Shown here: positions 41,511 through 50,676 of the stretch, one piece after another
How positions within the stretch are numbered: the first letter of the stretch is position 1
Layout: each line of letters begins with the position of its first letter
Source: Ruminococcus flavefaciens
Lineage (GTDB): Bacteria; Bacillota; Clostridia; Oscillospirales; Ruminococcaceae
Direction: 5' to 3'
DNA: 64,000 nucleotides
NCBI GenBank assembly: GCA_002371825.1
Contig: DFHF01000039.1
Coordinates: 1-64,000 of the forward strand
Program-made: the position numbers and the translations under genes
The notes under the pieces: generated by a model
Told to the model about the DNA's origin: nothing
Databases searched by the model: none
The model's input: the letters and a program-made list of their open reading frames with translations, nothing else

Positions 41511-43604
41511 TCATACGTTGTAGATCATTGCAGTATAGTTGGGGATAGGCCACATTTCACATGGCATCTCGCTTTCGATCTCATCTGAGATACTTCTCAT
41601 GATATCCATTTCAGCGAGTACATAATCGTGGAAATAAACGGCCTGATCCTTGATAACGCTGATCTCGCAGGCAGTTTTGAGCTGATTTTTAAGACGCTCG
41701 ATAGAATCGTAGAAATTATCTGCAAGTTCATTGAGCTTTGAAGCGATCTTCTCCTCGGACTTGCTTGTCATGCCGATCTGCTTCTTTACAGCGATAGAAT
41801 CACATACATTGTGAACGTAATCCAGAGTAGCCGGAAGAAGCTTTCTGCTGGCCATTTCAATCATTGTCTTTGCTTCAATGCGGATAGTCTTGGAGTATGT
41901 CTCAAGGAGGACCTCGGTTCTCGCATTGAGCTCAGCCTGTGTATAGATATTGAATTTGCGGAAGATACGCATATTCTTATCGTCAGTATAGTGGGGGAGG
42001 CAGTCAACTGTGGAAGCATAGTTGGGGAGGCCTCTGCGCTCTGCTTCCTTTACCCATTCCGGTGAGTAACCGTCGCCGTTGAAGATAACTCTTCTGTGCT
42101 TTTTGAGTACTTCCTTCAGGAGCTTCTTTACTTCCTGCTCGAAGTTATCTGTATCCTTGTAGGGAGTAAGCTTTTCTGTGAACCAGCTGAGCTCCTCTGC
42201 AACGATAGTATTGAGAAGAGCATTAGGGCAGGCGATATTGTCAGAAGAGCCGACCATACGGAATTCAAAGCGGTTTCCGGTGAATGCAAAAGGTGATGTA
42301 CGGTTTCTGTCAGTTGAATCCTTGGGGAAGGATGGGAGTGCATTTACACCGATCTCAAAGTTCTTTGTCTCGGTCTTGTAAACACCGTCCTCTTCGATAG
42401 CTTTCAGAACTGCGTCCAGCTCTTCACCGAGGAACATGGAGATTATAGCCGGGGGAGCCTCGTCAGCTCCGAGACGGTGATCGTTTCCGGCGGAGGCGGC
42501 AGATATCCTCATAAGATCTGCATACTCGTCAACACCCTTGATAAGGGCACAGAGTATAGTAAGGAACTGGAGGTTCTCCATAGGAGTGTCGCCGGGGTCA
42601 AGGAGATTCTGACCGTCGTCGGCAGCCATTGACCAGTTATTGTGCTTACCTGAACCGTTTACGCCTTCAAAAGGCTTCTCGTGGAGGAGACATACAAGTC
42701 CGTGGCGGAGAGCCACTTTCTTCATTATCTCCATTGCAAGCTCATTCTGGTCAGTACCCAGATTTGATGTTGTGAATATAGGAGCCATTTCGTGCTGTGC
42801 GGGAGCGACCTCGTTGTGCTTGGTCTTTGAGTATATTCCCAGCTTCCAGAGCTCCTCGTCAAGGTCAGCCATGTAAGCGGCTATTCTTGGCTTGAGGTTT
42901 CCGAAATACTGATCGTCCAGCTCCTGACCCTTGGGAGGCTTAGCTCCGAAGAGGGTACGGTCTGTGAGGATAAGGTCCTCACGCTGGTCGTACATTTTCT
43001 TATCAATAAGGAAGTATTCCTGCTCAGCGCCTACAGTTGAAGTGACACGGGTAACGACGTTATTGCCGAAAAGGCGGAGGAAGTTTACTGCTGTGCGGCT
43101 GAGAGCGTCCATAGAGCGAAGCAGGGGAGTTTTCTTATCGAGGATCTCACCTGTATAGGATACGAAAACTGTTGGGATATAGAGACTTCCCTCCTTAACG
43201 AAGCAGTAGGAGGTAGGATCCCATGCGGTATAACCTCTTGCGGTACTGGTCTGACGGAGACCGCCTGACGGGAATGATGAAGCGTCCGGTTCACCCTTTA
43301 CGAGAGCCTTTCCGGAGAATTCCATTATAGCCATACCGTTTGGAGTAGTATTTATAAATGAATCGTGCTTTTCTGCAGTTGAGCCGGTCAGCGGCTGGAA
43401 CCAGTGAGTGTAGTGAGTAGCGCCCTTTTCGATAGCCCAGTCTTTGATTGTATTGGCAACAAAGTCGGCTGTAGTCATGTCCAGCGGTGCGCCGCTCTTG
43501 ATGGTTTTCATCAGAGCCTTATAGATATTTTTGGGAAGTCTTGCTTTCATAACCTCGTCATTAAAGACGTTGGCAGCAAAGATATCCGGAATGCTTTTGG
43601 TCAT
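41511..43604 (-). CDS. glnN: Glutamine synthetase type III
   Basis: GlnN makes glutamine from glutamate, ammonia and ATP. The 697-residue length and motifs define the type III enzyme found in Bacteroides and Ruminococcus: AVNFLRLFG, TVGAEQEYFLID, NEVAPAQHEMAPIF, VNGSGKHNNWSMA, RNRTSPFAFTGNRFEFRMVGSSDN and a long helical C-terminal part. GlnN forms dodecamers in characterised cases and is the main ammonia-assimilating enzyme in ruminal Ruminococcus. It has a strong sigma-A promoter and AGGAGG 8 bp before the ATG. No regulator-binding site is obvious. Confidence 0.96.
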   Translation of the reverse strand: MTKSIPDIFAANVFNDEVMKARLPKNIYKALMKTIKSGAPLDMTTADFVANTIKDWAIEKGATHYTHWFQPLTGSTAEKHDSFINTTPNGMAIMEFSGKALVKGEPDASSFPSGGLRQTSTARGYTAWDPTSYCFVKEGSLYIPTVFVSYTGEILDKKTPLLRSMDALSRTAVNFLRLFGNNVVTRVTSTVGAEQEYFLIDKKMYDQREDLILTDRTLFGAKPPKGQELDDQYFGNLKPRIAAYMADLDEELWKLGIYSKTKHNEVAPAQHEMAPIFTTSNLGTDQNELAMEIMKKVALRHGLVCLLHEKPFEGVNGSGKHNNWSMAADDGQNLLDPGDTPMENLQFLTILCALIKGVDEYADLMRISAASAGNDHRLGADEAPPAIISMFLGEELDAVLKAIEEDGVYKTETKNFEIGVNALPSFPKDSTDRNRTSPFAFTGNRFEFRMVGSSDNIACPNALLNTIVAEELSWFTEKLTPYKDTDNFEQEVKKLLKEVLKKHRRVIFNGDGYSPEWVKEAERRGLPNYASTVDCLPHYTDDKNMRIFRKFNIYTQAELNARTEVLLETYSKTIRIEAKTMIEMASRKLLPATLDYVHNVCDSIAVKKQIGMTSKSEEKIASKLNELADNFYDSIERLKNQLKTACEISVIKDQAVYFHDYVLAEMDIMRSISDEIESEMPCEMWPIPNYTAMIYNV

Positions 43605-43651
43605 ACAAATTCCTCCTGCTCGTTTCAGTTAACGATATATAACTAAACTAT

Positions 43652-43680
43652 ATTTTATCATATTATGGGTTGAATGTCAA
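43652..43680 (-). promoter_or_regulatory. Sigma-A promoter of glnN
   Basis: Minus strand: TTGACA (43675-43680), 17-bp spacer, TAAAAT (43652-43657). Confidence 0.8.
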
Positions 43681-43777
43681 TATTCCGCCCTTTGGCGCAG
43701 ATATAAAACTAAGCGGGGGAAAGGTAAAAAAATATGTGAGTATTGATGCTGATCCACTATAATGATATGAGCCGGCC

Positions 43778-43806
43778 TTGATTTTTTACTGCTGCTGTGA
43801 TATAAT
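43778..43806 (+). promoter_or_regulatory. Sigma-A promoter of the patatin-like gene
   Basis: TTGATT (43778-43783), 17-bp spacer, TATAAT (43801-43806), 32 bp before the ATG. Confidence 0.8.
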
Positions 43807-43838
43807 TTACTGGACGAAGCAAAAAGGAGGATACTAAG

Positions 43839-44756
43839 ATGGACTATTCAAACAAAGTATATTCAGGTATTTATGATCTCCCGGAAGGTCATGCTTCAGA
43901 AGAGTTGACTGATGGCTGTATCATTATTGAGGGAGGAGCTTTCCGTGGCCTGTATGCTTCCGGTGCCCTTGACGCACTTATGGAAGAAGGAATAAATATG
44001 CGCTGCACAGTAGGAGTTTCTGCCGGCGCAATGAACGGAGTGAACTATGTCTCCGGTCAGATAGGCAGGTCAGCAAGGATAAATCTCAGGTTCCGCCATG
44101 ACAGCCGATATGTGGGAGCACAGGCTATCAGGAAAAATCGTGGAATAATCGGATTCGACTTCGTTTTTGGCAAAATGGAGGGCATAGAAGAACTGGACAT
44201 GGATCGTTTTGCTGATGAGTCAAGAGAGTTCTATGCCGTTGTGACGAATCTCAATACCGGAGAGACTGAGTACATCGAAAAGAATTCCGGCCGCAACATA
44301 TTCCGTGCAGTTCAGGCCTCAGCTTCAATGCCGTTTGTTTCAAAGCCTGTTATGATCGATCGTCAGCCCTATCTTGACGGCGGATGCAGCTGCAAGATAC
44401 CCTATCAGTTCGCACTGAGCAAGGGCTTTGAAAAGATACTTGTCATCCGTACCCGTGATGCAGATTACCGCCGCAAGGACAGAAGCCACAAGGTGGTATA
44501 TCCTGAGAATCTGGTATATGCTGCATATCCTTCATTTGCAGCAAAGCTCATAAGCAGCAACAGGGACTATAATTTCCTTTGTGATGAGCTTGATATCCTG
44601 GAGCGTGAGGGCAGGCTTATGACAATAACCCCTTCTGAGAAGGTCAGCGTCAGCAGACTTGAAGGAGACGTTGAAAAGCTTGGCAGACTTTATTATCTTG
44701 GGTATAATGATGTCAAGGATAATATAGAGCGTATAAAAGAATATCTTGGCAAATAA
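43839..44756 (+). CDS. Patatin-like phospholipase (RssA/YlbK type)
   Basis: A 305-residue cytosolic esterase of the patatin family. The oxyanion loop is GGAFRGLYASG, the catalytic serine lies in GVSAG (about residue 67), and the Asp of the Ser/Asp dyad is in LDGGCSCKIPY (DGG). AAGGAGG is placed 9 bp before the ATG. The C-terminal part (about 215-305) is helical and lacks membrane segments. Substrates of bacterial members are usually unknown lipids. Single-gene unit with its own promoter and terminator. Confidence 0.92.
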   Translation: MDYSNKVYSGIYDLPEGHASEELTDGCIIIEGGAFRGLYASGALDALMEEGINMRCTVGVSAGAMNGVNYVSGQIGRSARINLRFRHDSRYVGAQAIRKNRGIIGFDFVFGKMEGIEELDMDRFADESREFYAVVTNLNTGETEYIEKNSGRNIFRAVQASASMPFVSKPVMIDRQPYLDGGCSCKIPYQFALSKGFEKILVIRTRDADYRRKDRSHKVVYPENLVYAAYPSFAAKLISSNRDYNFLCDELDILEREGRLMTITPSEKVSVSRLEGDVEKLGRLYYLGYNDVKDNIERIKEYLGK

Positions 44757-44762
44757 AAAATG

Positions 44763-44795
44763 CGGACAAGGAAATTGAACCCTTGTCCGTTTTTA
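44763..44795. terminator. Intrinsic terminator between convergent genes
   Basis: Stem CGGACAAGG (44763-44771) with CCTTGTCCG (44781-44789), then TTTTTATTT; A-rich on the left, so it may also serve the minus-strand operon that ends at 44793. Confidence 0.85.
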
Positions 44796-45887
44796 TTTCT
44801 TTTCAATATCAATAACAACATATTCCGACTTTGTACCGGTCTTGAATGGAATAGCCCAGCCGGAGATACCTGATGTTACTATAAAAGTCGTATCATCACG
44901 GGTCTCTTTGCCGTAGATACGGTCATTTGCACCGATAAGAAGTCCTATCTGTCCGGCAGGCCAGATATGTCCGCCGTGAGTATGTCCCGACAGCACAAGG
45001 TCAGCTCCGGAAGCAGCTTCTTCATCGTAGGCATTGGGCTGGTGGTCGGCAACTATCATGTATTTTGACTTGTCGACACCTTTCATAAGCTCGTCCATAG
45101 AGGCTCTTTCGTCCTCAGATCTGTCCTGTCTTCCGATAATATAGAAGCTGTCGTCTATCAGAACGGCCTCATCCTGGAGGAGGGTGACATTGTTCTTTTT
45201 CAGCTCTGTTTCCAGCTCCTCGTAGGAGAAGTCACGATTATTGTAGTATCCCTTGTCGTGGTTGCCGTAAGTGAAGAAAACTCCATAGGTGGTATCGATA
45301 TCAAGAGCCTCACAGGCTTTTATCATGTCGTCCTTTCTGGAGTCATCGTCCACGAAATCTCCGACGATTATAACAGCGTCAGGCGATTCCTCCTCAACAC
45401 GCTTCATCTGCTCGGCAAACTGCTCTCCGTCCAGAGTTATTCCGAGGTGAAGGTCTGCTATCTCGACGATACGCAGTTTATCCCTGCCAATATCCTTTTC
45501 CGTTGTAAGGGAATAAACCGTCCGGCAGACATGGTGAGCAAGGTACCAGCCTATTGAAAGGTATACTGCGGTTATGGCAAGTGCAGCAGCGCCTTCATAG
45601 TATCCTCCGGGGGCTTTTTTTGTAATGCATCTGGAGATATGCCCTGCAAGGTCACAGATAATCCAGAATACGGCCAGATGGATGAACACCACCAGCATTG
45701 CAAAAATATTTATGAGACCGAAGCAGCCTATAAGCAGAAGAGGCAGAGCAGCAAGGAACCATGAAAGAGGCTTGCTTTTCTCTGCCGTCCTGCGGATCAG
45801 GCTGAATCTGCGGAATCGGGTGAGCAGGTAAACGATGCCTCCGAGGCCGCAGATCAGCATAAGTCCGAAAATAATTATCCACATCAT
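44793..45887 (-). CDS. Membrane metallophosphoesterase (YaeI-like)
   Basis: A 364-residue protein with about four N-terminal membrane helices (1-135) followed by a calcineurin-like phosphoesterase domain (about 140-360). Metal ligands appear in order: DLHLG, GDFVDDD, GNHD, DHQ and GHTHGGHIW. This arrangement matches the YaeI/YkuE branch rather than soluble LpxH. Some relatives act on lipid-linked pyrophosphates; the Gram-positive context argues against lipid A. It is last in the six-gene kinase operon, 5 bp after the zinc-finger gene, with no clear ribosome site of its own. Confidence 0.9.
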   Translation of the reverse strand: MMWIIIFGLMLICGLGGIVYLLTRFRRFSLIRRTAEKSKPLSWFLAALPLLLIGCFGLINIFAMLVVFIHLAVFWIICDLAGHISRCITKKAPGGYYEGAAALAITAVYLSIGWYLAHHVCRTVYSLTTEKDIGRDKLRIVEIADLHLGITLDGEQFAEQMKRVEEESPDAVIIVGDFVDDDSRKDDMIKACEALDIDTTYGVFFTYGNHDKGYYNNRDFSYEELETELKKNNVTLLQDEAVLIDDSFYIIGRQDRSEDERASMDELMKGVDKSKYMIVADHQPNAYDEEAASGADLVLSGHTHGGHIWPAGQIGLLIGANDRIYGKETRDDTTFIVTSGISGWAIPFKTGTKSEYVVIDIEKK

Positions 45888-45891
45888 AGAT

Positions 45892-46449
45892 TTACTGATT
45901 CAGGAGTATTATAACTGCTGCAATAGCAGCGACTGCAACCATAGCTCCGATAATAAAGAGTGGCAGCAGGCCTGAACTTTTCTTCCCAGCAGCTGCGGGA
46001 GCTTCCTGAGGCTGTACAGGTACAGCTGCAGCAGGAGCCTTTGCGCCGAATGGATTCTCAAAATTATCTGAGAATGGCTGGGGCTCAGGCATAAGTGAGA
46101 TATCGCCGTTTTGTACCTGAGGCTTCTGGAGCTGTTCAGGCTGTGGCGGCTGAGAAGGAGCGGGAGCTTCCTCACTGACTGCCGGAGTATCTTTTCTCAG
46201 CTCTTTGGGTATATCAGCAGAGTCCTGTCCCTCTTTGATCTTATAAGTTTCACGGTCAGGCTTTGTCATGCGTACATGGTCGTGCTTCTTTGAAGAGTTG
46301 GGATCGGCGTCCTCCATAGACGACTTGAAGTTGGATTCAAGCACGGTAGTATCACATTTTGCGTCTGTGTTTTCCCTTCTGTTGCCGCATACGCAGCATA
46401 CAAGGGAGGTTTCTTCATTGAAAGTTTCACATTTAGTACAGATCCACAT
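45892..46449 (-). CDS. RanBP2-type zinc-finger protein with C-terminal membrane anchor
   Basis: A 185-residue protein with an N-terminal zinc finger that fits the RanBP2 signature exactly: W2-x-C4-x2-C7-x3-N11-x6-C18-x2-C21. A long hydrophilic linker follows (about 25-155), rich in Pro, Gln, Ala and Glu. The C-terminal hydrophobic helix (about 160-182, LFIIGAMVAVAAIAAVIILL) would tail-anchor it in the membrane with the finger in the cytosol. It lies 10 bp after the kinase gene. It could be an adaptor or substrate that presents the kinase system at the membrane; several Thr and Ser residues in the linker could be targets. This is inference. Confidence 0.8.
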   Translation of the reverse strand: MWICTKCETFNEETSLVCCVCGNRRENTDAKCDTTVLESNFKSSMEDADPNSSKKHDHVRMTKPDRETYKIKEGQDSADIPKELRKDTPAVSEEAPAPSQPPQPEQLQKPQVQNGDISLMPEPQPFSDNFENPFGAKAPAAAVPVQPQEAPAAAGKKSSGLLPLFIIGAMVAVAAIAAVIILLNQ

Positions 46450-46459
46450 AACTTACTCC

Positions 46460-47467
46460 CTAATCAAAATCATCGGTAGAGATCCAGCGGCCGCCAAGTT
46501 CTGCTCTTGGAGCAGGTGAAGCGTGAACAGCTTCAACAGATCCACGGGCTCTTTTAGAGGCTTCAATACCTTTGAGAGCTGAGAGCACCTGACGCATTGA
46601 GTATCGGTCCGCAGGTTCTTTTCTGAGCATTTCAGCTATGAGAGACCGGAATTCTTCCGGAATATCCTCACTGATCTTTAGTTCAGCGTCGTTCAGAACA
46701 GCTTCATATACATAATCGTATTCGCTGTCGAAGCCGGGCAGTTCTCCGCAGAGAAGCTGGTGGAAAACGATGCCCATAGCGAATACATCCACCTTAGGGG
46801 ACAGAACAGCAGGCTCTTCTATCATAGCGAGGAAGGTCTCAGGGGCAAGATATACGAAATCTCCCTGTATCTCCTCACCTACGGGAGCACTGTCCTGAAG
46901 GTAGCTTGCATCGAAGTCGATGACCTTGATAGTGAAAAAGCAGCCGTTTGTCTGTTTTATCATAAGGTTATCGAGCTTCAGGTCAGCATGAACGACATTA
47001 TTATCAGCAAGCTTTGAGAAGCTGTTGGCAAGCACCTTCATCATAATGAATTTATTATCCATATCGATGCTGCTGAGCTCATGGGTGTCCATTGGAGTTT
47101 CAGAGACCTTATCGGTAACGAGATAGAAGTGGCTCTCGTTTCTGAAGAGCTCCAGCGGAGGCACCAGATTACCGGCCTGCGAAGCTGCTATGCTGAAATA
47201 AATTCTTTTTTTCTGATTGAACCATTCGATGCACTGATCCATTTTTCTCTGACGTACATCTGGTTCGAGTTTAATGGATTCCAGAGGATAGACAGGGTTA
47301 AGGAACTCCTTGATGAAGTATTCTTTTCCCCCTCTGGTGCAGAATCCCCATTTTGAGAAACCGCTCTTATTGCTTGTCATTGGTTGTGTAAGGAGGTAAT
47401 CACCTATGAAATAAGGTGTGAAATTATCCTTCTTTTCCGATGACAATGAGATCGATAATTCACCCAT
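46460..47467 (-). CDS. Ser/Thr protein kinase of a vWA/PP2C/kinase triad
   Basis: A 335-residue cytosolic Hanks-type kinase without PASTA or membrane segments. From the ATG at 47467: the ATP lysine is Lys53 (YFIKEF), the catalytic loop is HADLKLDN (Asp162, Lys164, Asn167) and the metal loop is DFD (Asp184). The usual HRD arginine is Ala161, so it is a non-RD kinase, and DFG is DFD; the glycine loop is weak. Later parts are ordinary (FVYLAPET, DVFAMGIVFHQLLCG, RYSMRQVL). An in-frame GTG at 47476 would overlap the phosphatase gene; neither start has a strong site. It sits between a PP2C gene and a zinc-finger gene, so phosphorylation and dephosphorylation of common partners is expected. Confidence 0.9.
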   Translation of the reverse strand: MGELSISLSSEKKDNFTPYFIGDYLLTQPMTSNKSGFSKWGFCTRGGKEYFIKEFLNPVYPLESIKLEPDVRQRKMDQCIEWFNQKKRIYFSIAASQAGNLVPPLELFRNESHFYLVTDKVSETPMDTHELSSIDMDNKFIMMKVLANSFSKLADNNVVHADLKLDNLMIKQTNGCFFTIKVIDFDASYLQDSAPVGEEIQGDFVYLAPETFLAMIEEPAVLSPKVDVFAMGIVFHQLLCGELPGFDSEYDYVYEAVLNDAELKISEDIPEEFRSLIAEMLRKEPADRYSMRQVLSALKGIEASKRARGSVEAVHASPAPRAELGGRWISTDDFD

Positions 47468-47472
47468 CCTTA

Positions 47473-48408
47473 TCACCGCCTGTAATAGCCTGGTTTATAC
47501 TTCTGCCAGAGTCGGAGGAGCTGTTCTTCGTCAGCATTTTCCCCGACAGGATCGATATAGCTTTCTTTAATGAATTGACAGCGTTCTTTGAAATGTTCCC
47601 TGCAGTCTGCGATGTCGTCAAGGCCGTAGACTGCGATCCCCACAGCGAAATCATCGCCGGTCACGGGGATAATGAGTTCTGAGAGCTTATTTTCCCATTC
47701 TTCCGGAGAATCCGACTCCATAAGTGAGCTGAGAATAATGTATTCAAAGTCCATAGGAGTACCGTAATAGCCGAAGCCGCCGTCTGTAGAAGTGATTATC
47801 ATAGCGGGCTGGCTGATCTCTATCTCACGGGTGTTGAGGCTGAAATCGCCCTCAGCGTGTATAACATTGGACATTCTTCCGTCGCTTCTCAGATTAGTGA
47901 AAGCGTCCTCATCGGTTTTGATATCGTCCTTGGTCACCTGACAGAGGCCCTCTGCGTCGAGGAAATAGCCTCTTGAATCGCCAGCCCAGAAGAATTCGCA
48001 GGTAATGCTGCTGCCGTTATTTTTAACAGCTGCGATACTTGCAGTGGTGGGCATGGTCTTGAAGAGATCTCCGCCAAGCTTTAAACCATTTTCGGTCTCG
48101 ATGGTATTTCTTATCTTAGCAAATTCTTCTGTGAGCCGTTCCTTTAGGCGCTGGCAGTCATTGCCGTCGAAAAGGAACTGTTTATCTTCATAAAGCTTAT
48201 CGGTGACGTAAGCGGCAAGTCTTGATGCGACTCTTGCACCGCTTCTGTTGCCGACTTTGGGGTACTTTTTTGCACCCATTCCGCCGCAGCCGTCAAACAC
48301 TGAGATATAGCCTGTGTCGCCGCAGTCAAAGGAGTAGGAGAAGGAGTCCTCACCGAGACCGGCAAGCTTCTCCCTTTCCGAGCAGATTACGATCGAAGGT
48401 CCTGCCAT
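47473..48408 (-). CDS. PP2C-family protein phosphatase
   Basis: A 311-residue protein serine/threonine phosphatase. Metal motifs follow the family: GEDSF, FDGCGGMG, AGDSRGYFLD, TSTDGGFGYYG and GDDFAVGIA. A typical C-terminal helix region comes after the core. The start is set at 48408 because GGGAGG lies about 10 bp upstream; the ATG at 48426 has no site and would add six residues. It lies 21 bp after the vWA gene and overlaps or abuts the kinase gene. It most likely reverses the kinase reaction. Confidence 0.9.
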   Translation of the reverse strand: MAGPSIVICSEREKLAGLGEDSFSYSFDCGDTGYISVFDGCGGMGAKKYPKVGNRSGARVASRLAAYVTDKLYEDKQFLFDGNDCQRLKERLTEEFAKIRNTIETENGLKLGGDLFKTMPTTASIAAVKNNGSSITCEFFWAGDSRGYFLDAEGLCQVTKDDIKTDEDAFTNLRSDGRMSNVIHAEGDFSLNTREIEISQPAMIITSTDGGFGYYGTPMDFEYIILSSLMESDSPEEWENKLSELIIPVTGDDFAVGIAVYGLDDIADCREHFKERCQFIKESYIDPVGENADEEQLLRLWQKYKPGYYRR

Positions 48409-48429
48409 CGGATAGATACCTCCCATAAA

Positions 48430-49116
48430 TTATATACTGTACGCAATAGCGTCTATGATCTGATTATAGTTTACCTCTTCGAGGCCTCTTCCGGCCTCTG
48501 ACATATAGTGGATGACGTTATCCCAGGAGTTGCGGATATCGCTCCATCCGGGAACATCAGGAGTGAAGAGGATGAGACGTTTTGAGTTATAGTCCATATA
48601 TCCTGAATTATCCTTATCGCCCCACCATTTTGTGAGCTCATTGAAATCCTTGGCCATTCTTGTGGGATAATTTTCCATTTCCTTTCCGAAGCCAAGTTCA
48701 TGAGTAGAAGCGTCTGACCATACAACTATGAGCTGACGTCTCTTGAGACCCTCAGTGTTCCACTTTGAGCGGATAGCAAAGGCAAGAGCTTCAAGACCGT
48801 CCTCAGGCTCATCTCCGCCGCCGAAGGCTGATATGGAGTTGACAGTATCTCTGAAGGCCTCTGTCTCCTCGGGGAGCTTGAAGAAGTCAGTTCTGAGCAT
48901 AGCGTCAGCGCCGTCTGCAACATAGTCACGGTAGGCAATGACTTTTATGCGGAAATCCTGGATAGTTTTGCCTTTCTTGCTCATAACGGCCTGTATGTCG
49001 GTATGGAAGTTGATAGCGTTCTTTTTAACGATATCTATAAGGTCTGACATACTTCCGGTCGAGTCGATAACGAAAACGATATCGACATTATATTTCATTT
49101 TATAATTGGATGACAT
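48430..49116 (-). CDS. TerY-like von Willebrand factor A protein
   Basis: A 228-residue single-domain vWA protein, cytosolic by lack of signal peptide. The metal-ion-dependent adhesion site is DSTGS (Asp18, Thr20, Ser22), with the later acidic residue in VVWSDAST. The block GGDEPEDGLEALAFAI is common in vWA proteins of this kind. Together with PP2C and kinase genes it forms the set described as the TerY-P triad in tellurite/stress (Ter) gene neighbourhoods, although no terZ/terD-type genes are visible here. A binding role for the phosphorylated partners is plausible. Confidence 0.9.
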   Translation of the reverse strand: MSSNYKMKYNVDIVFVIDSTGSMSDLIDIVKKNAINFHTDIQAVMSKKGKTIQDFRIKVIAYRDYVADGADAMLRTDFFKLPEETEAFRDTVNSISAFGGGDEPEDGLEALAFAIRSKWNTEGLKRRQLIVVWSDASTHELGFGKEMENYPTRMAKDFNELTKWWGDKDNSGYMDYNSKRLILFTPDVPGWSDIRNSWDNVIHYMSEAGRGLEEVNYNQIIDAIAYSI

Positions 49117-49161
49117 TATAAAACTTCCTTTCTATAAGTGGACATGGCGAAGCGGAGGATG

Positions 49162-50580
49162 TTATTCTGCCTTTTCAGTAGTGGTAGCTGTCTCGGCCTT
49201 TTCCTCAGCCTCTGTAGGCTTCTCGCCGTCCTCTTTCTTTTCCTCAGTCTTTTCCTCGGCCTTGTCAAGTGTGACCTTGGAAATGAGTATGCTGGTCTTA
49301 TCGAGCTTATCTCCCTCAGCCGGAGTTACCTTGAATACGAGCTTTGAAACTCCGGTAACGTCAACAGCGATCGATGAATAGTAGTCAGATGCCTTTATAG
49401 TGTATGTTGCTTCTGTCTTGCCATCGCAGATAACCTCTACCTTAACGGAGGCGTCTTTATTGAATTCGAGAGCAGGAGCCACTCTTCCCTTGAGGAGAGT
49501 ATACTTCTTGTCGAGAGCGTATTCAGCGGTATATTCCTTATCTGTTCCGTCTGATGAATAGATGGTGTTATCTTCGGGATAAGTGTTGCCCTTTGTATCC
49601 TCCATCTCCTTATCTGCAAGGCTGAATCCCTTTCCTCCGAGACTGAGGTCAGAAAGCTTAGCAGGAGCAGATTCACCGAGAGTTGCAAGGTAGTCTGTGA
49701 GCTTCTTGTTGCCGGGGATCTTTTCAAGAGCAGCTTCGACCTTTTCAGCAGCATAGTCGTAGTCATTGCTGTCTGCCCAGTACTGAGCATCTTCTATAAC
49801 TTCATCTGCATAGATATCAGCATACTTGTCAAGGAGAGCCTCTATTTCAGCATCGTTGGGGTAATCCTCAAGGAGTTCATTGATGCTGTCGATGGTGTAA
49901 TCTGTATCGCCCCACTGATCGTAGTCATCCTCGATATCCTTTATTTTGCCGGTTCTTTCAGCTGCTTTGACCTCTGCGATCTTATCATCGAGCTTTTTCG
50001 TATCACTTACTTTGCTCTTAGCGCTTTCGAGATCGTCGATAGCTGAGCTGTACCAGCCGCTTTCAACATAATCATCAGCGTCCTTTATTACCTTTTCAAT
50101 GTACTTCTCGTCACATTCAGCCAGCTTCTTCTGAGCCTCTTCGTAATGAGGAGTGCCTTCTTTTACCTTCTCATAGTAAGTTTTTGCATCATCGTAGTAC
50201 TCGTTGGAGAAGTAGTATTCAGCGTCCTCGAAGTTTGATGCTGATTCCTCGATATCATCGATCTTTGACTTGATCTCCTTTATGTACTCTCTGCCTTCCT
50301 TACCGGCAATGTTGCCGAGGATCTTGAGCTTTGCAACAGCCTCTGTGGACTTGATCTTTCCTTCCTGATATTCAGCAAAAACACCATCAGCCTGTTCCTT
50401 TATCTCATCAGTGTAGTCGTCGAAATCAACGTCATGCTCCTTTGAGTAATCAAGAGCTTCCTTATACTCACCGTCTGAGAGATACTTCTTGAACTTATCT
50501 GTTTTCTCCTTCTTTCCGCAGGCAGAAACTGACATAAGAGCTGCGAGCAGCAGAGCTGTGATGACCTTTTTATTTTTCAT
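49162..50580 (-). CDS. Lipoprotein with tetratricopeptide-like helices and NPCBM-like domain
   Basis: A 472-residue surface lipoprotein and first gene of the kinase operon. Lipobox VSACG gives Cys at about residue 21. Residues about 25-320 are acidic helical repeats of about 60 residues with Tyr/Ala/Glu motifs such as EYKEALDYSKEH, YYDDAKTYYEKV and DYDYAAEKVEAAL, suggesting TPR-like units. Residues about 330-440 resemble NPCBM/NEW2 carbohydrate-binding domains (TIYSSDGTDKEYTAEY, GRVAPALEFNKDASVKVEV). A Lys/Glu/Thr tail ends the protein. GGAGG lies 8 bp before this ATG at 50580; a longer frame has no site. A role as the cell-wall sensor of the operon is plausible. Confidence 0.85.
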   Translation of the reverse strand: MKNKKVITALLLAALMSVSACGKKEKTDKFKKYLSDGEYKEALDYSKEHDVDFDDYTDEIKEQADGVFAEYQEGKIKSTEAVAKLKILGNIAGKEGREYIKEIKSKIDDIEESASNFEDAEYYFSNEYYDDAKTYYEKVKEGTPHYEEAQKKLAECDEKYIEKVIKDADDYVESGWYSSAIDDLESAKSKVSDTKKLDDKIAEVKAAERTGKIKDIEDDYDQWGDTDYTIDSINELLEDYPNDAEIEALLDKYADIYADEVIEDAQYWADSNDYDYAAEKVEAALEKIPGNKKLTDYLATLGESAPAKLSDLSLGGKGFSLADKEMEDTKGNTYPEDNTIYSSDGTDKEYTAEYALDKKYTLLKGRVAPALEFNKDASVKVEVICDGKTEATYTIKASDYYSSIAVDVTGVSKLVFKVTPAEGDKLDKTSILISKVTLDKAEEKTEEKKEDGEKPTEAEEKAETATTTEKAE

Positions 50581-50676
50581 GATAAAAGACCTCCTGAACA
50601 ATATTTGGTGATTTGTGCGAGCACTCCGCAATAATTGGTCAAACGAATAAACGTTAAAAATATATGCTTATGTAAA

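Noticed and set aside
44793..50580. Full tellurite-resistance (Ter) operon
   Set aside because: vWA, PP2C and kinase genes are present, but no TerD/TerZ-type or TerC genes are visible in the window.
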